Counted from the stretch's first letter, positions 47,351 to 59,947 are shown. The stretch is DNA of 64,000 bases from Sclerotinia nivalis (GCA_029531795.1 JAPEIS010000010.1:372001-436000); one strand, 5' to 3'. Numbers and translations: made by a program. Notes: generated by a model from the sequence alone, not told the origin.

Positions 47351-48211
47351 GTCGACAATAGAAACAAGCCCAAATTAAAATCTTATAACTACAATAGCAT
47401 CTGCTACGTCAGCCAAGGCGGTTGTGGTTGATGTTCTGGAATGCGGAATTCGTAAGAGGTTCGCAATGTGGAAGAAAGGATGGAAATAGATCAAGAACAC
47501 GCGCCCAATTCCTTAAAGTTCTCGAAAAATAGTGAAAAGGCAACCTCAGATCAATTCGTGAAAGGTCGAAATTCATAGAATGTTATCGTGAAGGTATTGA
47601 GTGTCGTTAATTTGAAAGAGTTGGAAAGTGAAGGTTGAATGTTGATGGATCTTCCAGATGGGCCAGCAGAAATTACAAAGAAAGGAGGTTTATCCAAGAA
47701 TCCTTCTCGATCGAAATAAGAAGGGACTGTGTGTACAAACGAATGTCGGTTTCAAACGAACAAGGTCGAGATCTTGGTCTTTTGTTGAATCAGACTTTCT
47801 TGATATCTTTTTACAGAATATCTCAAGTATTGTTTCTTGTTTGAAGAGAAGTTTTGTTCGGTGTTTGGTAGTGGTTGACAAACTTGGGCGTTCAATTCAA
47901 CATGGAAAGCAGCAGCAGAAGTCTTTGGCGCTAGGTGGGTGGTTGGTGGCGTGGGTGAAGAAGAAAAAGGAAAGAAATCAGCACGCTTCGGTTTTGGGAG
48001 GCTTTGGGAGGCTTTGAATCAAATTGCTTTCTTTAGAACATGCAGAAGTAGAAATTCGCAAAGTTGAGTGGGAAGGTGTAAAATGCAGGTCTCTCGGGTT
48101 AGTCTGAGTTTGTTCTTAGGTTGTTCTTTCAGCGCGCTCTTGTTATTTTGATCTTTCAAATCTTTTCCCCAGCACGCACGCACCGCCCTAGTCAGTCAGT
48201 CGAAGTCAATA

Positions 48212-48275
48212 ATTGATTGGATTGGATTGATTTGATTGGATTGATTGATTAACTGATAAATTGATTAATTGATTC
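48212..48275. repeat. GATTG-type simple repeat
   Basis: Irregular tandem copies of GATTG, GGATT and GATTAA type. Confidence 0.7.
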
Positions 48276-49435
48276 AGTCATGTTTTATTAATCTTTCCAG
48301 TTCACTCCTAACTTCTACGAGTAATAACTTCTCTCAGTTAAAACCAAGCTTTGGAAGCTAAAAAGTTTATGTTACACTACCTAGTAGTATATGCGGATAC
48401 AATTTACATAGTACCATTTTAGTTCAGTTCAAAACAGAGGACGGGAGCACAAGCAAGATTACTGCTGATTGCAAAATTGGCTGGGCTCTTCATATTCTTT
48501 AAAAGGAGGTAGGTCTAGCTGTACGTACTTTATACAAGATTAAAATAAAAGCAAGTCAAAGGGTTGAATTTTCATCGCAATCCTAAAACATTGAAGAGCA
48601 AGCGCTGGTACCTATTGTGCCAATGTTTTTTAATCACTGAGAAATTGAGGTGCACATGTGAAATCGAATCAATGGAACAAGTTCTTCGTCACTCTTACTC
48701 TGTACAGTACCACATCATGGATATATCTACTGGGTACTTGAGTATCTGATTTGAATTACCAGTACTGTATCGGACGATATGATAGAAAGTACAATCAGTT
48801 ACTTGCTGTGATAATGGTGAACAGAAGAAAGAGTTGAGAGATTGCCCCGACATTTCATATGCTTGTTTACTCTACAATCAATCCATGAAATCTCAATCAA
48901 AATTTCATTCTAACCACCTCTACCATACCCATGTTGCTGATTTTGGAGTCCAGGAGTCCAGGAGTCCAGAAGTCCAGCTATTTTAAGTGCTTATTTTCCA
49001 GGTCCATTCCAGTGTAATCGCCGGATCTATTCTAAAAAGCTACTGGTAGATCGCTAAAATGATATATCTCACGGATTCTCACCTCTTACTGCCTAGTACT
49101 TATCACTAAAACGTTGGTGTGCTACTAAATACTTCGCCAGCTTTTTTGCTTCGTGTCTATGCCCATGTGTGTCTTTATAAGCTTAGGCTCAGTACCCTTT
49201 TTTCTTTTATCGTCTCCTTTACACCGGATATTCTATTTCGAACCTCTCTGTTAAGTGTCAACAACCAATAGCATTTGTCGAATCGGTACCTGCAAGTCAT
49301 GCTTTCTCACATCTCACATCTCATCGTTCGTTCATCTTAGCTAGCATGATCGAGTCAATTCCGAAGTAGAGGCACCAACCTTTGTTTAGCTTAGGCTATC
49401 CCCAACCCTAGTTAAGTATCTAGTATCTTTAATCA

Positions 49436-49873
49436 ATGCGAACAATTCTACAGAGTACTACTTCTTCTCATCATGATCCTATTTACAACCAATATTTACT
49501 CGGCTGGGGCATCAAAAAGTTCCCTCTCACACACCAACAAAATATGACCGACTCTCACCGAGCAGTGGCAACTATCATCTCGTACAATACAGCCCTATCG
49601 TCGTATCTTTCTAATTCACAGCCTCAACTTGTTTACGCGTCCGAATTATTTAAGTGGCACCCTGACCTACCTATCTTAATACCCCCTGACTATTCTCAAA
49701 ACTCTGTATGGCCCGCTCCCTTAACCGTCGTTCGCTTTACGCTATTCGGATTAACTCGACTCAATATCCTGGAAAACATTTCTGTGCGTCCTACAATTTG
49801 GAATCTCCTTCATGACCTCATCAATATCACCGAAATACAAATTTTGCGTCTTTTGCTGACCCCCTATTCTTGA
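49436..49873 (+). CDS. Doubtful ORF, 145 aa
   Basis: Open from an ATG for 145 codons in AT-rich DNA. Part of it (SSYLSNSQPQLVYASELFKW, then LPILIPPDYSQNSVWPAPLT) has plausible residue balance. There is no signal peptide, no motif and no neighbour to support it. It may be an orphan gene or chance. Confidence 0.25.
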   Translation: MRTILQSTTSSHHDPIYNQYLLGWGIKKFPLTHQQNMTDSHRAVATIISYNTALSSYLSNSQPQLVYASELFKWHPDLPILIPPDYSQNSVWPAPLTVVRFTLFGLTRLNILENISVRPTIWNLLHDLINITEIQILRLLLTPYS

Positions 49874-51468
49874 ATTTTAACCAATTACTTGATCTTACTC
49901 CCCCAATTCTCAAGTGAGCAACATCTAGATTTACTCAGCAAGAGATAACCGTGATCACAATAACGGTTCTTCATATCCACTCTCCACCAATCCTCATGAA
50001 GATCCAAAACTGGTCTTTTTTATCCGAAACTCCCAATAAAATCCGATGAAGGGCTTGTTACATTATTAAAGTCTTTCGATTCATCATGTAGCACTCGGAC
50101 CAAATTTCCCAGGAATCACCCGGAAAGGTCCCTCACACGTGATGCATTCCTCTATCAGGAAGTTTTCGGGCGCCAAAGAAAAATCAGTTTCCCACTGTTA
50201 TGCTTCTTGGCGGCGCAGGTACCGATTGAGAATGGGGTCCGTATATGCGCAGTTCATATCATGAAAAGCGTACAGCCCAAACTTCCTTTGCTAAAGAAAG
50301 AAGGTTGCATGGAAGGATTTCGGTATTGGGATTCGAGAGAGACTCGTATAGATATTTTGGGTACCGTAAAACTAATGTGGCCCTAATTATATAGGAATTG
50401 AAGGAGGCTCTGGGATAACTGGGATAATAAGCCATCTCAAATTTACGATCTACTCCGTACTCCGTATTCCTAAAGTGTCGTAATCTGTATGTCACAATGT
50501 TACAAGTAAGTGCCCCCATCACCAATAACGGTACCGATTAATCAATACGCCTTTTTTTTACGATTCGGTACCTGTATTTTTACTTTATATTCACATCAGT
50601 CATGCTCAAAGCTTCAAGACATTCGATACCTAGGCACTCCTCACTTACCCATATCCCAACAGTGAACCTGAACCTCACAGTTCTCTTAGAGAGCCGTGAG
50701 AGTCTCACATCTCTTCAAGTAAATTATTTATGTCATCATACTTGATTCAATCATCAAACATCAAGGATTTCCCTGCCTCATCCTGATCCTATCAGTCCGG
50801 GTCAATTGTGTCATTGGGATCTACCGCAGATTACAATTTATAAAGATTTGATTGAAAGCATATATAGTGGGCTTTTAAATCACACGAGGCATTCAAGTGG
50901 GATGTAAATGTTTTGTTTCATGTTTCTTTATATCAATCGCTGTTGGACCTCGTATCGGTATTGAGGGAGTGAGTTATGAAGGCTGTGGAAGGGAAGGCTC
51001 TTTTTAGTTGGCTTGGTGGTGGTGTCGTGAGTGTGTCATGTCAGAGCATAAAGTTATGCTTGACATTACTTGCAATGTTGACCCACAAAGAAAATATAGA
51101 AAGTACTGGTGTATATGTCAAACTGCCAACGGTCCGACGGTATACCAGGTTTGTGCTTCCGTTCTGTGGAGCTCTTTCACCGTACAAAATTAATACACTT
51201 TACGAGGGGTTCTTGTTCAATTCGAAATTATTACTAGATTTCGAGCTAAGTGTCCCGGCATGAATGACTGCGATATTGGCAGGTTCTGGGCACCAACCCG
51301 ATCGGCGAAGAATAATCAATCTCCAAGGGGGATTTCGCTGTCTCATACTAGAGAAATATTTACCTCTGTCTTACTTGATGCCGGTACTCTAAACAAAGAT
51401 AATTTGTTTCGTGCTTCAAAATATGTGGTGTGTTTTGCAAGAGTGGTTTGAGATGTTGATACGAATAT

Positions 51469-51543
51469 GGGAGGATATTATCCTCCCGTTCAGACTGACC
51501 TTTGAATACTTAACCCCTTCGGCCGAACCTGGTTCGGCCGAAG
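51469..51543. repeat. Two perfect hairpins 29 bp apart
   Basis: GGGAGGAT-ATT-ATCCTCCC at 51469-51487 and CTTCGGCCGAAC-CTG-GTTCGGCCGAAG at 51517-51543. The second has 12-bp perfect arms and a three-base loop. Both are GC-rich islands in AT-rich DNA. Confidence 0.85.
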
Positions 51544-52576
51544 ATTCAACCCGAACAAGAACCTCGAAGCAGGGAGAAATGATGACTTTTTATCATCATT
51601 GCATGCTGAGTTGAAGATCAAACGATAGGAATTTGAGCATCGTATCTGCAAATTGTAAAAACTTATCATCTCCGTACAATTCAACCATATGTATTGATTT
51701 AAGATGTACAATTGTTTATGTGCTATTCAATAATCCTTAGGTAGGGAATTTTCTCTAAATGTGATGGACAACCTAGATTGAGAGGATACATATCGCTCTA
51801 GTCGAGATGATGACATTGTTTTATCGTTTTATGGTTTTATAATTCCATGACTTCTTTTGGGCGATGATAATACAATATCCTGATATATCAGATGAATATC
51901 CTTGAATTCTATTTTCGAATCTGAAGTATTCTTCCGTCTTTGATGTAAAACTAATACACTGGATGAAAATATTCTAAATATCTATCTCATCTCTTAATAC
52001 TTTTTATATCATCTTATATTTCTTACTTTTCCACTCATTATTTTTATTTATTTATATATATATACATATCCATCTATCCATCTATCTATATATATATAAT
52101 AAATCTTCGAGATCTCTTTATATATATACAAAAGTCTTTAAAAATCTCATCATAATAAACTAAATACTATCTATCAAAACCCCCCTCCCCCGCCCCAAAC
52201 ACATCTATACCTATACATAACCCTCTAATCTAACGTATCAAGCATTTCTTCTCATCTCACCTCACCCCAATTCTCTTTCCACCCTTGCCATACAAGAAAT
52301 ATTATAAACATCCCTTCTCCTATCTATTATACATCCATCCACTTCTCAGTTAGTTCTATATCATAATATCTATTCACACCATCCAATAAATCACATCTGT
52401 ATAACCAAGATATAAACGTAATTATTATAAGATGTGATGAATAGATGTATTATAGAAGTTTGTTTATTTAGTATGTATTTCCCTCGACTCGATTCTATAG
52501 GTGATTTAGCGATTTAGCGATTTATTATTTATTATTTGGTTTGGAATGATATATATGATATAAACGGGATATAAAG

Positions 52577-52679
52577 TGTCACGGGTCCAGAACTCTACCA
52601 CTGAACCAGAAACCCCTAAAAGGGTAGAAGTAGTTTGATCGGTATCAAACCTACTCGATAGAGTTATGAACCCGTGACA
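52577..52679. repeat. tRNA-like fold-back element
   Basis: Outer arms 52578-52596 and 52660-52678 are inverted copies matching at 17 of 19 positions. Inside are smaller hairpins (GTAGTTTGAT with ATCAAACCTAC, and CCCCTAAAAGGG). On the minus strand, TTCTGGTTCAGTGGTAGAG closely matches a tRNA D-arm/A-box, and GGTTTGATACC resembles a B-box but lies upstream of it. It is not a functional tRNA in either direction; likely tRNA-derived. Confidence 0.65.
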
Positions 52680-52733
52680 TGAAGGAAGGGCGTGGGATAA
52701 GGCTGTGAAGTTAGAAGTTAGATTAGTGATTGT

Positions 52734-52778
52734 AAGAAGAAAAGGAAGAGGAAGAGAAAGAGGAAGAGAAAAAGGAAG
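52734..52778. repeat. Purine (GAAGAG) tract
   Basis: Nearly all-purine run made of AGGAAG and AGAGAAAG units. Confidence 0.8.
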
Positions 52779-53204
52779 TGTATTTGAATTATATAATTTA
52801 ATATCTAGTGTAGTGATTTAATTTATTTAATTTAATTCTTCTATAGCTACCTATGGAAATGATGGTTGGACATTAAACACCCAAACATTGAATATTAAAC
52901 TCGATGTTGAAAGTTGTGAAATTGATGGAAGGATTTAAATGCTCGGCTTTTGGGGTAGTTATAAAAGAGGTAGGATGGCCGCTTCTTTCTGCGGAAGATT
53001 CGATGTGCTTGAGTTTCTGCTGATGAGTAATTTAAGTTTTGTATTTTCTGTTGTGTATTTTCTAGCCCTCTGTCCGGCTCTTGCTTTAAAAATGACAAGT
53101 ATTCAATTTCGGGAATGGTATATGAGAATATCGACATCATAACTACGAATATTCTCGACCAACACTGCGCGTAATCCTCAAAGCTTCTCCTCGTGCTCAC
53201 TCTC

Positions 53205-53882
53205 CTATCCTTGCGCTTGCGCCAACCGACTTAATTCCAGCGCTTTCATTCTATCCTCCATATCCCAATCCAACATCCGCCTCGCATTTCCCCAACAGCC
53301 CTTCATCAAAATACTCATCACCCAATCCGACACATGTTCCACCAAAATAAACTCTCTGGATTCATTATCCATCATTAACTCCCGCTCCCGCTCCTGCTCC
53401 TCGATACCCCATATCATCATATCTGCATTAAATTCTGCAATCACTTCCACAGCCGATCGATTTTTAACGGGTCGATCGAAAATACCCGTTAAGATGAATG
53501 TGATGAATGAGTATTCGGAAGAGAAGCGCGAAACGATATGTTGATTTCTAGCTTTTGTGGATTGCCATAATTGCCAGAGGTGAAAGGCTTTTTGGGGACT
53601 AAATCCAAGGTGCAGGATGGTTTGTAGACTTTCGTGAGTGCGGCAGGAACAGTAGGCGTAGCGGGGTGGAGCGGGAGAAGAACTATATTGAGCTGGAGGG
53701 ATCGTTGTGGGTTGGTTTGTTTGATTGTTCGAGTAGGATCGGTTGTTTGACAAAGGTCCGATATAAGGGGTAGGTGGAATAACGGGGTGTGATGCCTGTT
53801 GATCATTTCGGTTAAGGGAGAGCGCCTCCAATCTTTCGAGTAAATGTTGTGAAGGCACGCCAGGAGGGTAGGGTGGCTCCAT
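53205..53882 (-). CDS. Uncharacterised protein, 225 aa
   Basis: Single exon with good codon balance. The N-terminal 75 residues are Pro/Ser/Asn/Gln-rich and disordered (MEPPYPPGVPSQHLLERLEA). The C-terminal 150 residues are a helical domain with YCSCRTHESLQTILHLGFSP, AFHLWQLWQSTKARN and WGIEEQERERELMM, ending DWVMSILMKGCWGNARRMLD. No signal peptide or membrane segment. Some cysteines and tryptophans could be structural, but I do not recognise the family. Probably a conserved Leotiomycete hypothetical. Confidence 0.7.
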   Translation of the reverse strand: MEPPYPPGVPSQHLLERLEALSLNRNDQQASHPVIPPTPYIGPLSNNRSYSNNQTNQPTTIPPAQYSSSPAPPRYAYCSCRTHESLQTILHLGFSPQKAFHLWQLWQSTKARNQHIVSRFSSEYSFITFILTGIFDRPVKNRSAVEVIAEFNADMMIWGIEEQERERELMMDNESREFILVEHVSDWVMSILMKGCWGNARRMLDWDMEDRMKALELSRLAQAQG

Positions 53883-54486
53883 TGTGTCAGATTAAGTTGA
53901 TTGTTCGATGTAGCTGGAGTTTGTATTGTGATTGAGATGAAGTTGTCCGATGTAGATTGAATATCTAAACTGGAAAGAAAATGTCAGAATTGTGTGGTAT
54001 GAGGTCTGGGATGTATATTTTTGTATTTTGGTTTGGGGTTTAAGAATGATGTAACCGAGTCACCTAGTGACAGTGTAGCGTCTGATGTAGAACCCTTAGA
54101 GCTAGAACTAGTGGAAAACTAAGGTCTAGATTACCTCGACCAGTCTACTTTAAGCACTTGATATCTAGCACTTATTCAAAATTTCAAAAGCCGTTGAGCA
54201 ATAACCCATATTTGGAGGAACACTTGTCAGTAACCAAATAATTCGACGCTTTGAAGCTCATTCTTGGAGAAATTTGGATCCCTTACGGACGGCTTTTGGA
54301 AGATATTAAAATTCTGCGATTCTATCAGTTGTTGAATATTATGTTTTTGTGTCTGAGAAGAAACTACCTATACAGTTGATGGCCAATTTTATGTTTTCTA
54401 ATCATCGTCACCATTTATCTGTTATCTGTAGAACAAACCGTTCTAGTAAAACACTCCCTCCACCAACAATGTACTCCAAATATCAT
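53883..54486. other. Intergenic region
   Basis: 604 bp between two same-strand genes. No element recognised. Confidence 0.4.
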
Positions 54487-56450
54487 CTAGACAGCACCAC
54501 CCATTGATGTCTTCCCCTTCAAATTCTTCCAAGGCCAACTACTCCCCAAAGCTACAAAAACCGCAATTCCTGTACAAGTTATCGCCATAGCATATGTAAC
54601 TTTCAATCCCTGTAAATAACTCTCTATAATTCCCTGAATCACGTCTCCCTCTTTGCCAAACACGTTTCTTAGTTCGCTAACTCCTAGTGAAAATACTTGG
54701 GCTGGAGACGTAGAAGGTGCGTAATGAGGAAGAACATGCAGAATACGATTTGCAAATGCTGCTTCGGCTATGGAGATGAAGAATGCGCCGCCGATGGTCT
54801 GGAGGAATAGTACCATAGCTGTCACGGATGATAGGTCGGCTGGGGAGACAGTGGCTTGAGAGGAGATGACGGGGATTTGGAAAGCGAGACCGGTAGAAAG
54901 ACCAGTGAGTGCTTGATAACCTATCCATTGGGCGGAAGTAGAGGTTGCGCTAAGGGTATACAGAAGTCCGCATCCTATTGTTGCGCCAACTGCACTGAGA
55001 ATCATGAGGGGGACGCTGAAAGAAGATGTTAGTTGCTTTTGTTATTTACTTGATATAGAATGAAGACTCACAAGTGACCAAATGCAGAGATCAATCCTCC
55101 GGAAAGAATGGTAGAAATAGTAGTACCAATAATCATTGGTAAATTTCGCACTCCAGATTGAGAAGCCGAAACTCCAGAAACGACTTGAAAGTAATAGGGG
55201 AGATAGTAAAGCAGGATGAACCATCCACCACCCAGGAAAAATACATATACCATTCCTATAGAAATAGTACGCTCTTTCAATAAACGGCTGACGATTATTC
55301 CACGTTCACCTTGAAAATATTGGATTGCGATGAAGAGAACGAGGAGAAGAACGAAGCCGATGAGAGTACCGATAACATCGGCAGATTTCCAGGCTTTAGT
55401 TTGGCCACCCCATTGGAGAGCTAGGAAGAAACAGACGAGACTGGCCATGATTGTGAAGGTTCCGGGGAGGTCCATTTGTAAAGTCTTTTCTTTGAGGGTA
55501 GCGGGCGCTGGTACTGCATTTGGAGGGGTAGTAAATACTAGGTAGTGGATATATTAGTTCTCGTGCTATATTTATAGAGTAAAAGGAATCATGAGCACTC
55601 ACAAAACAGAATAATAGCCGCTGCAATACCACCAATAGGCAAATTGATATAGAAACACCAACGCCATGTTAATTTATCTGCGAATACACCTCCAAGAAGC
55701 GGTCCAACTACAGATGCTACTCCATAAGCTGCCCCCAAAACCCCTGTATATGCTGCGCGATGTTGGGGTCGTGCTGCGAATGCTATAATTGTATATGCTC
55801 CGGAAGCAATTCCTGCACCTCCAAGTCCGGCAATGGCTCGGCCTACTATTAGAGCGGTACTATTTGGGGCAACGCCTGTGAGGTCGGAATTAGTTTCAGT
55901 GTTGGAATGTGGATCTTGGGAGAACATACCGCAGATTAAGCTTCCTAGCTCGAATATGAAGATGGACATGAGGAAGGTTATCTTTAGTGGGAAATATTTG
56001 TAGGCTTTTCCCCATGTTGATTGGAAGGATCCGACGGTGAGGAAGAATGCGGAACCATACCAGCCGACGAGGTCTAATCCGTGGAATTGATCGGTGATTT
56101 TAGGAATTGCTGTAGCCTGGTACTAATGTCAGTTATGTACTTGATTCCTGGGTATAATGTGATTCTTTATTGGTAGAAGGACGAGAAAATATACATACCA
56201 CAATCGTCATATCTAAAGAAACTAGAAAGATACTGAGTGATAAAGCAACCACTATCATCACCATTGCAAAGGCCTTTGGATACTCTAGACCATCTTCCTC
56301 CTGTCCATTATTATTTACTTCCTTATTTACTGCTTCCGCACCATATGTACTGTTCTTCTTCTTTCCCATTGTCGAATCATCAATTGAAGGAGCATTACTC
56401 TTTTCCAATTCGGTATCAGACATCATTGTTGTTGGTCTCGAATTTTCCAT
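54487..56450 (-). CDS. MFS transporter, DHA2 (14-TM efflux pump) type, 568 aa
   Basis: Five exons: 56450-56199, 56116-55930, 55875-55603, 55537-55072 and 55015-54487, all with clean GT..AG sites and matching phases. The hydrophilic N-terminus (1-60) precedes TM1 (about 61-82), which runs into [20 protein letters not shown], the DHA2 motif D1 region. [20 protein letters not shown] and [20 protein letters not shown] are the typical fungal pump signatures. The antiporter motif C is seen as [16 protein letters not shown], with [13 protein letters not shown] immediately after. Fungal homologues export toxins, fungicides and secondary metabolites from the plasma membrane by proton antiport. No biosynthetic genes are next to it, so a general drug or toxin efflux role is as likely as a dedicated one. 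Confidence 0.95.
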
Positions 56451-58353
56451 TTTTGCTCGCTCGTTCTGGAGAGCAATCTTGATATTGTCGTGTATGTTCT
56501 ATAGGAGAAGGATCAAGCACGAAGTAATAGTAACCGAAATTCAGGTAAGGCAAAAAGGTATAAAGTGAAACGACTGATATGGAAAACTGTTCTCTTTCAT
56601 CATGACAACAACAGGATCCTTTTATATAAATTATACAAAGTCTTCGTATGTAACTCATACTCACTCATACTCGAGTATTAGACATTAACCCTTTCAGTGG
56701 CTGTCATATGGAGATGACTTTGCGGAGGCGCCTTTGGTGCAGGGTAATAGGCATGCGCATACATGCTCACACATTCTCTGATTCCTTCGCCGATGAATTA
56801 TAAAGGAAAGATCGACCGAGGCCAAGCGCTACCAAAGATGCTCCAGTTTGTAGTAAGAATCTTCGAAATTGTATCCGCCGCTGAACGAATATGCATTTCG
56901 GCCAAATCTCAAGTGCTTACAGCTATCAGGCTGCGATTACAGCTCCTTGGGTAAAAGGCTTATTTTCCTTGAGCCTGCTTATAATAGATATTTGATCAAT
57001 TGAGTATCAAAATGGAAAAGTTAGTGGGATAAATGTGATATGGTGTGATAACGTGGTTGTCATCGATGTCGATGTCGTTGTTTCCCCGCCGAAAGCCCGA
57101 ATGAGAGAAGGGAAACATTTTGGATAGGTTCGGTGGAGTATGGTGGTTGAAAAGAGTGAGAATGAGTCATTCCGAGCAGTGACTCGTAACTTGTAAGATC
57201 GATTACCTTGCAGTTTGGGGGAGAAATTCTGGGTTACATCCCTTTCATCTCCTGCACAACCTGCATGCAGGAAAAACCGAACAACAAGCAGCACACAAAT
57301 ACTGAAATCCCTATTTGATGTCAAATTTGAATTGGGATATGGGATAGGTATTCATTGAGACCGGGGAGAGTCATTTATTCGATCTTTGCTTTCGGCTTTT
57401 TTCCCAGTCGCAAGATCCCTTCACATGGCAGAATTACAGTTATGGAAAGGCGGTGGATGTAATTGTCTAGTGATCTCGAGACGAGAGATTCGACGTCCAA
57501 CATTACACAAACTTCATTGATGTCCTCCAACTGTTGAAAATGCTTTTAATCAACGCTGGGCCGGGTTGTTCAAACTCTTGCTTGAGATCCATACTCCCAT
57601 TCCTCATCATATGAACCGATGAGGCTTGCAAGACCAAGACTGAGGTGTTGCACAGAACTCATGAAGCGGCTTCAAAGTTGAATATTACAACGTTTGGGTC
57701 ATTCAACATAATTCGAACAATCAAATCACACAATCTGAATCGAATCAATTAGCAGTCGGAATAATTATGACTTTTGAAGATTTGGTTTTGGGGATGTTCC
57801 ATGAATGAGTGCATTCACTGGTGTTCTAGAAGCCGAGATCCTCATCTTCTCTTAAAAGTCCAAGCCCGCTTGATATTGAAATTGGGTATCTACGGTTACT
57901 TAAACACTCAAGTAAAGTATTGGGTGAATCATTTACCTGACTCACATGATTTCTTTTTGTATTACAAGTACAGCCCTTGGGTAAATTGTGTTCTGTGGAT
58001 AAGTTTTGCATCTATACAACTTCGTTTTCCTGAACTACTTCAACTCCATTCAAAAGATTCAGGGCTTGATTTTTTACAACCTACAAAGCTGGGAATGGTA
58101 TTTTGAGTTTTGCCTAGTGTAGACACTCTGGTTAAGATTCTGTCGCCTTCCATATCAAATTCGATATTTCTCTTCATCTCCCATCTCAATTTGCCAAAAA
58201 ATCTCCAAGAGGTTAGTTGAGCAAATTCGCAATGTCGATTCATGCAATGGATGCTCTATCAATAACCAGACAATCAGAAACGATATTTGATGGTAGTATT
58301 ACCCTCGTCCACCTTTGCGTATACCCCTTACTTACCATTCAACGGGAGTCACA
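56451..58353. other. Divergent intergenic region
   Basis: 1.9 kb between the DHA2 and F-box starts, containing both promoters. ORFs at 56763-56954 and 57774-58106 lack coding signs. Confidence 0.45.
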
Positions 58354-59744
58354 ATGAGTGCAAACACGGGCGAGAATGACAAAGCTGGAGCTTCACTTGT
58401 TTATGTCTTACCTGTCGAAATAATTCGGGCCATCTGCGAACATCTCCAGGTAAAAGATGTACCTAATTTTCGATTGACAAGCAACGTTTGCGCCGCAGCT
58501 GGAGTGGATCGCCTCGTTCAGGATATCTACGTCATATTTACTAGGGAGAGCTTCGAAAAACTACTCAACATCTCGAAACATCCCGAGATGTCGAAGCATG
58601 TCATAAACATACGGTATGAGCCACTTCTTTTGGAGACATTGGACGAGGATGAATATCGCGACATGTTAGAATACGGCATAACTCCCCTCGGTCTGCTAGA
58701 CAGCAGCGAAAAACTCCCAGAGTCACAGTATACGATTCAAATGTCTCGTGCTTTTATAGTTTACAATAAGATTTGGGAGGATCAGAATTTGATGAAGAAG
58801 AGCGAATTCAGTAAGTGGGTCTTTTCACAAGTGCTGCCAAAGTTCAGCTCTCTGAAAAGGTTCATCATGGAAGGATGTGTTTTGGGACAGAATCAGCGTT
58901 TATCCCTTGATGTCAGTCCTATGGCAATCGTTGATCAACTTCAATCTATTGATAGGGAGTGCCGCGAAGAAGTTTTAGCATTTTTTTCTGCTGCTGGGAA
59001 GGCTGACACGACGCTGGAGTATCTTCATCTTGGCCAAATAGACTTGGATATGCCTCAACTAGTACTGGTATCATATTTTCAGATGGACCAGATGCTCGAT
59101 ATCTTCGCTATCTTTATCTTAGTGTATGGATCTCGCCCTCTCACAACTGTTACCACGGATTGAGGCAATTGCTACAAGCCACGTCCAACCTCGAACATCT
59201 CACCATCGCAAATGAGCCTACCTTCGGGTATATGGATTGGGATGAAGTCGTACCGGGTTTAACACTGCCACATTTGGGAATCCTGGAATTCTCCTGTGTT
59301 AGAGGCAGCAGTACCTCGCTTGCCAAGTTCCTCCAGAGACATGGCAAAACTCTAAAATCCTTTCAAATCTGGCGGTGTAGCTTAAAAGGCGATCTCAAAG
59401 ACTGGGCTGAAGTTTTCGATACAATTAAAGATGAATTGACACTTAAAAAGGTGTATTTTGCGTCCATGGAGGGTCGCGAGCCCAACATTTCAACAGACTT
59501 TGACGATGGCAACAACTTTAACAGCTTGATACACACCTACCATGGCCATCGATTTGAGTCGTTACTGAATGACCGCCTTTTACACAAGAATCTCTTAGCG
59601 AAAGAATGTTCTTTCATACCAAGCGTACTTTGGTACGACTATCTCGCCTTTAGTAGGACGGAGAGACAAAAGGCAAAGGTAAGGTTTGAAGAACTTAAGT
59701 CACAAGGTCTTGAATGGGGTATGAACAATGATGAAGATATGTGA
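58354..59744 (+). CDS. F-box/LRR-like protein gene with an apparent frameshift
   Basis: From ATG 58354 the frame encodes an F-box (VYVLPVEIIRAICEHLQVKD with FRLTSNVCAAAG), then DIYVIFTRESFEKLLNISKH and LRR-like text (TLEYLHLGQIDLD) until about 59,065; in-frame text beyond that is poor and stops at 59163. Good protein resumes in the +2 frame from about 59,070 (IIFSDGPDARYLRYLYLS) and continues through GLRQLLQATSNLEHLTIANE to a stop at 59744. The two halves are clearly one gene of about 460 residues. No normal intron bridges them while keeping both LRR pieces. A roughly 100-nt intron 59019-59120 (GTATCT..CTTAG) would fit phase but delete conserved-looking sequence. Either a real frameshift (pseudogene) or an assembly error. 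F-box proteins act as SCF ligase adaptors. Confidence 0.7.
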
Positions 59745-59907
59745 CTCTGTCAATTCTTAAGCCATTAGTAGATCAAGAATTAGCATCGTCCATAGTTTTC
59801 ATATTCAACACATACTCTCTTGATGTGCAACATCTTTCCGAGTAGTCAATTTTTATGAACTCCAATGAATGTAACAGAGTTTTCACATACTTATTATCCC
59901 TTTGACT

Positions 59908-59932
59908 CACTGCCACTGCCACTGCCACTGCC
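59908..59932. repeat. CACTGC microsatellite
   Basis: Four perfect hexamer copies directly before the MITE-like element. Confidence 0.85.
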
Positions 59933-59947
59933 AGCCTCAGCCTGAGG

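Larger units (their letters stand above)
47351..53204. other. 5.9-kb gene-poor region
   Basis: The first 0.8 kb is the KRE6 upstream region. The rest is AT-rich with simple repeats (48212-48275; TA-rich tracts near 52040-52120; purine tract 52734-52778), two perfect hairpins (51469-51543), a tRNA-like fold-back (52577-52679) and one doubtful ORF (49436-49873). No recognised gene. Confidence 0.5.

Noticed and set aside
57774..58106. 110-codon ORF upstream of the F-box gene
   Set aside because: Residue composition follows AT-rich DNA, no motif, and it lies in a promoter region.
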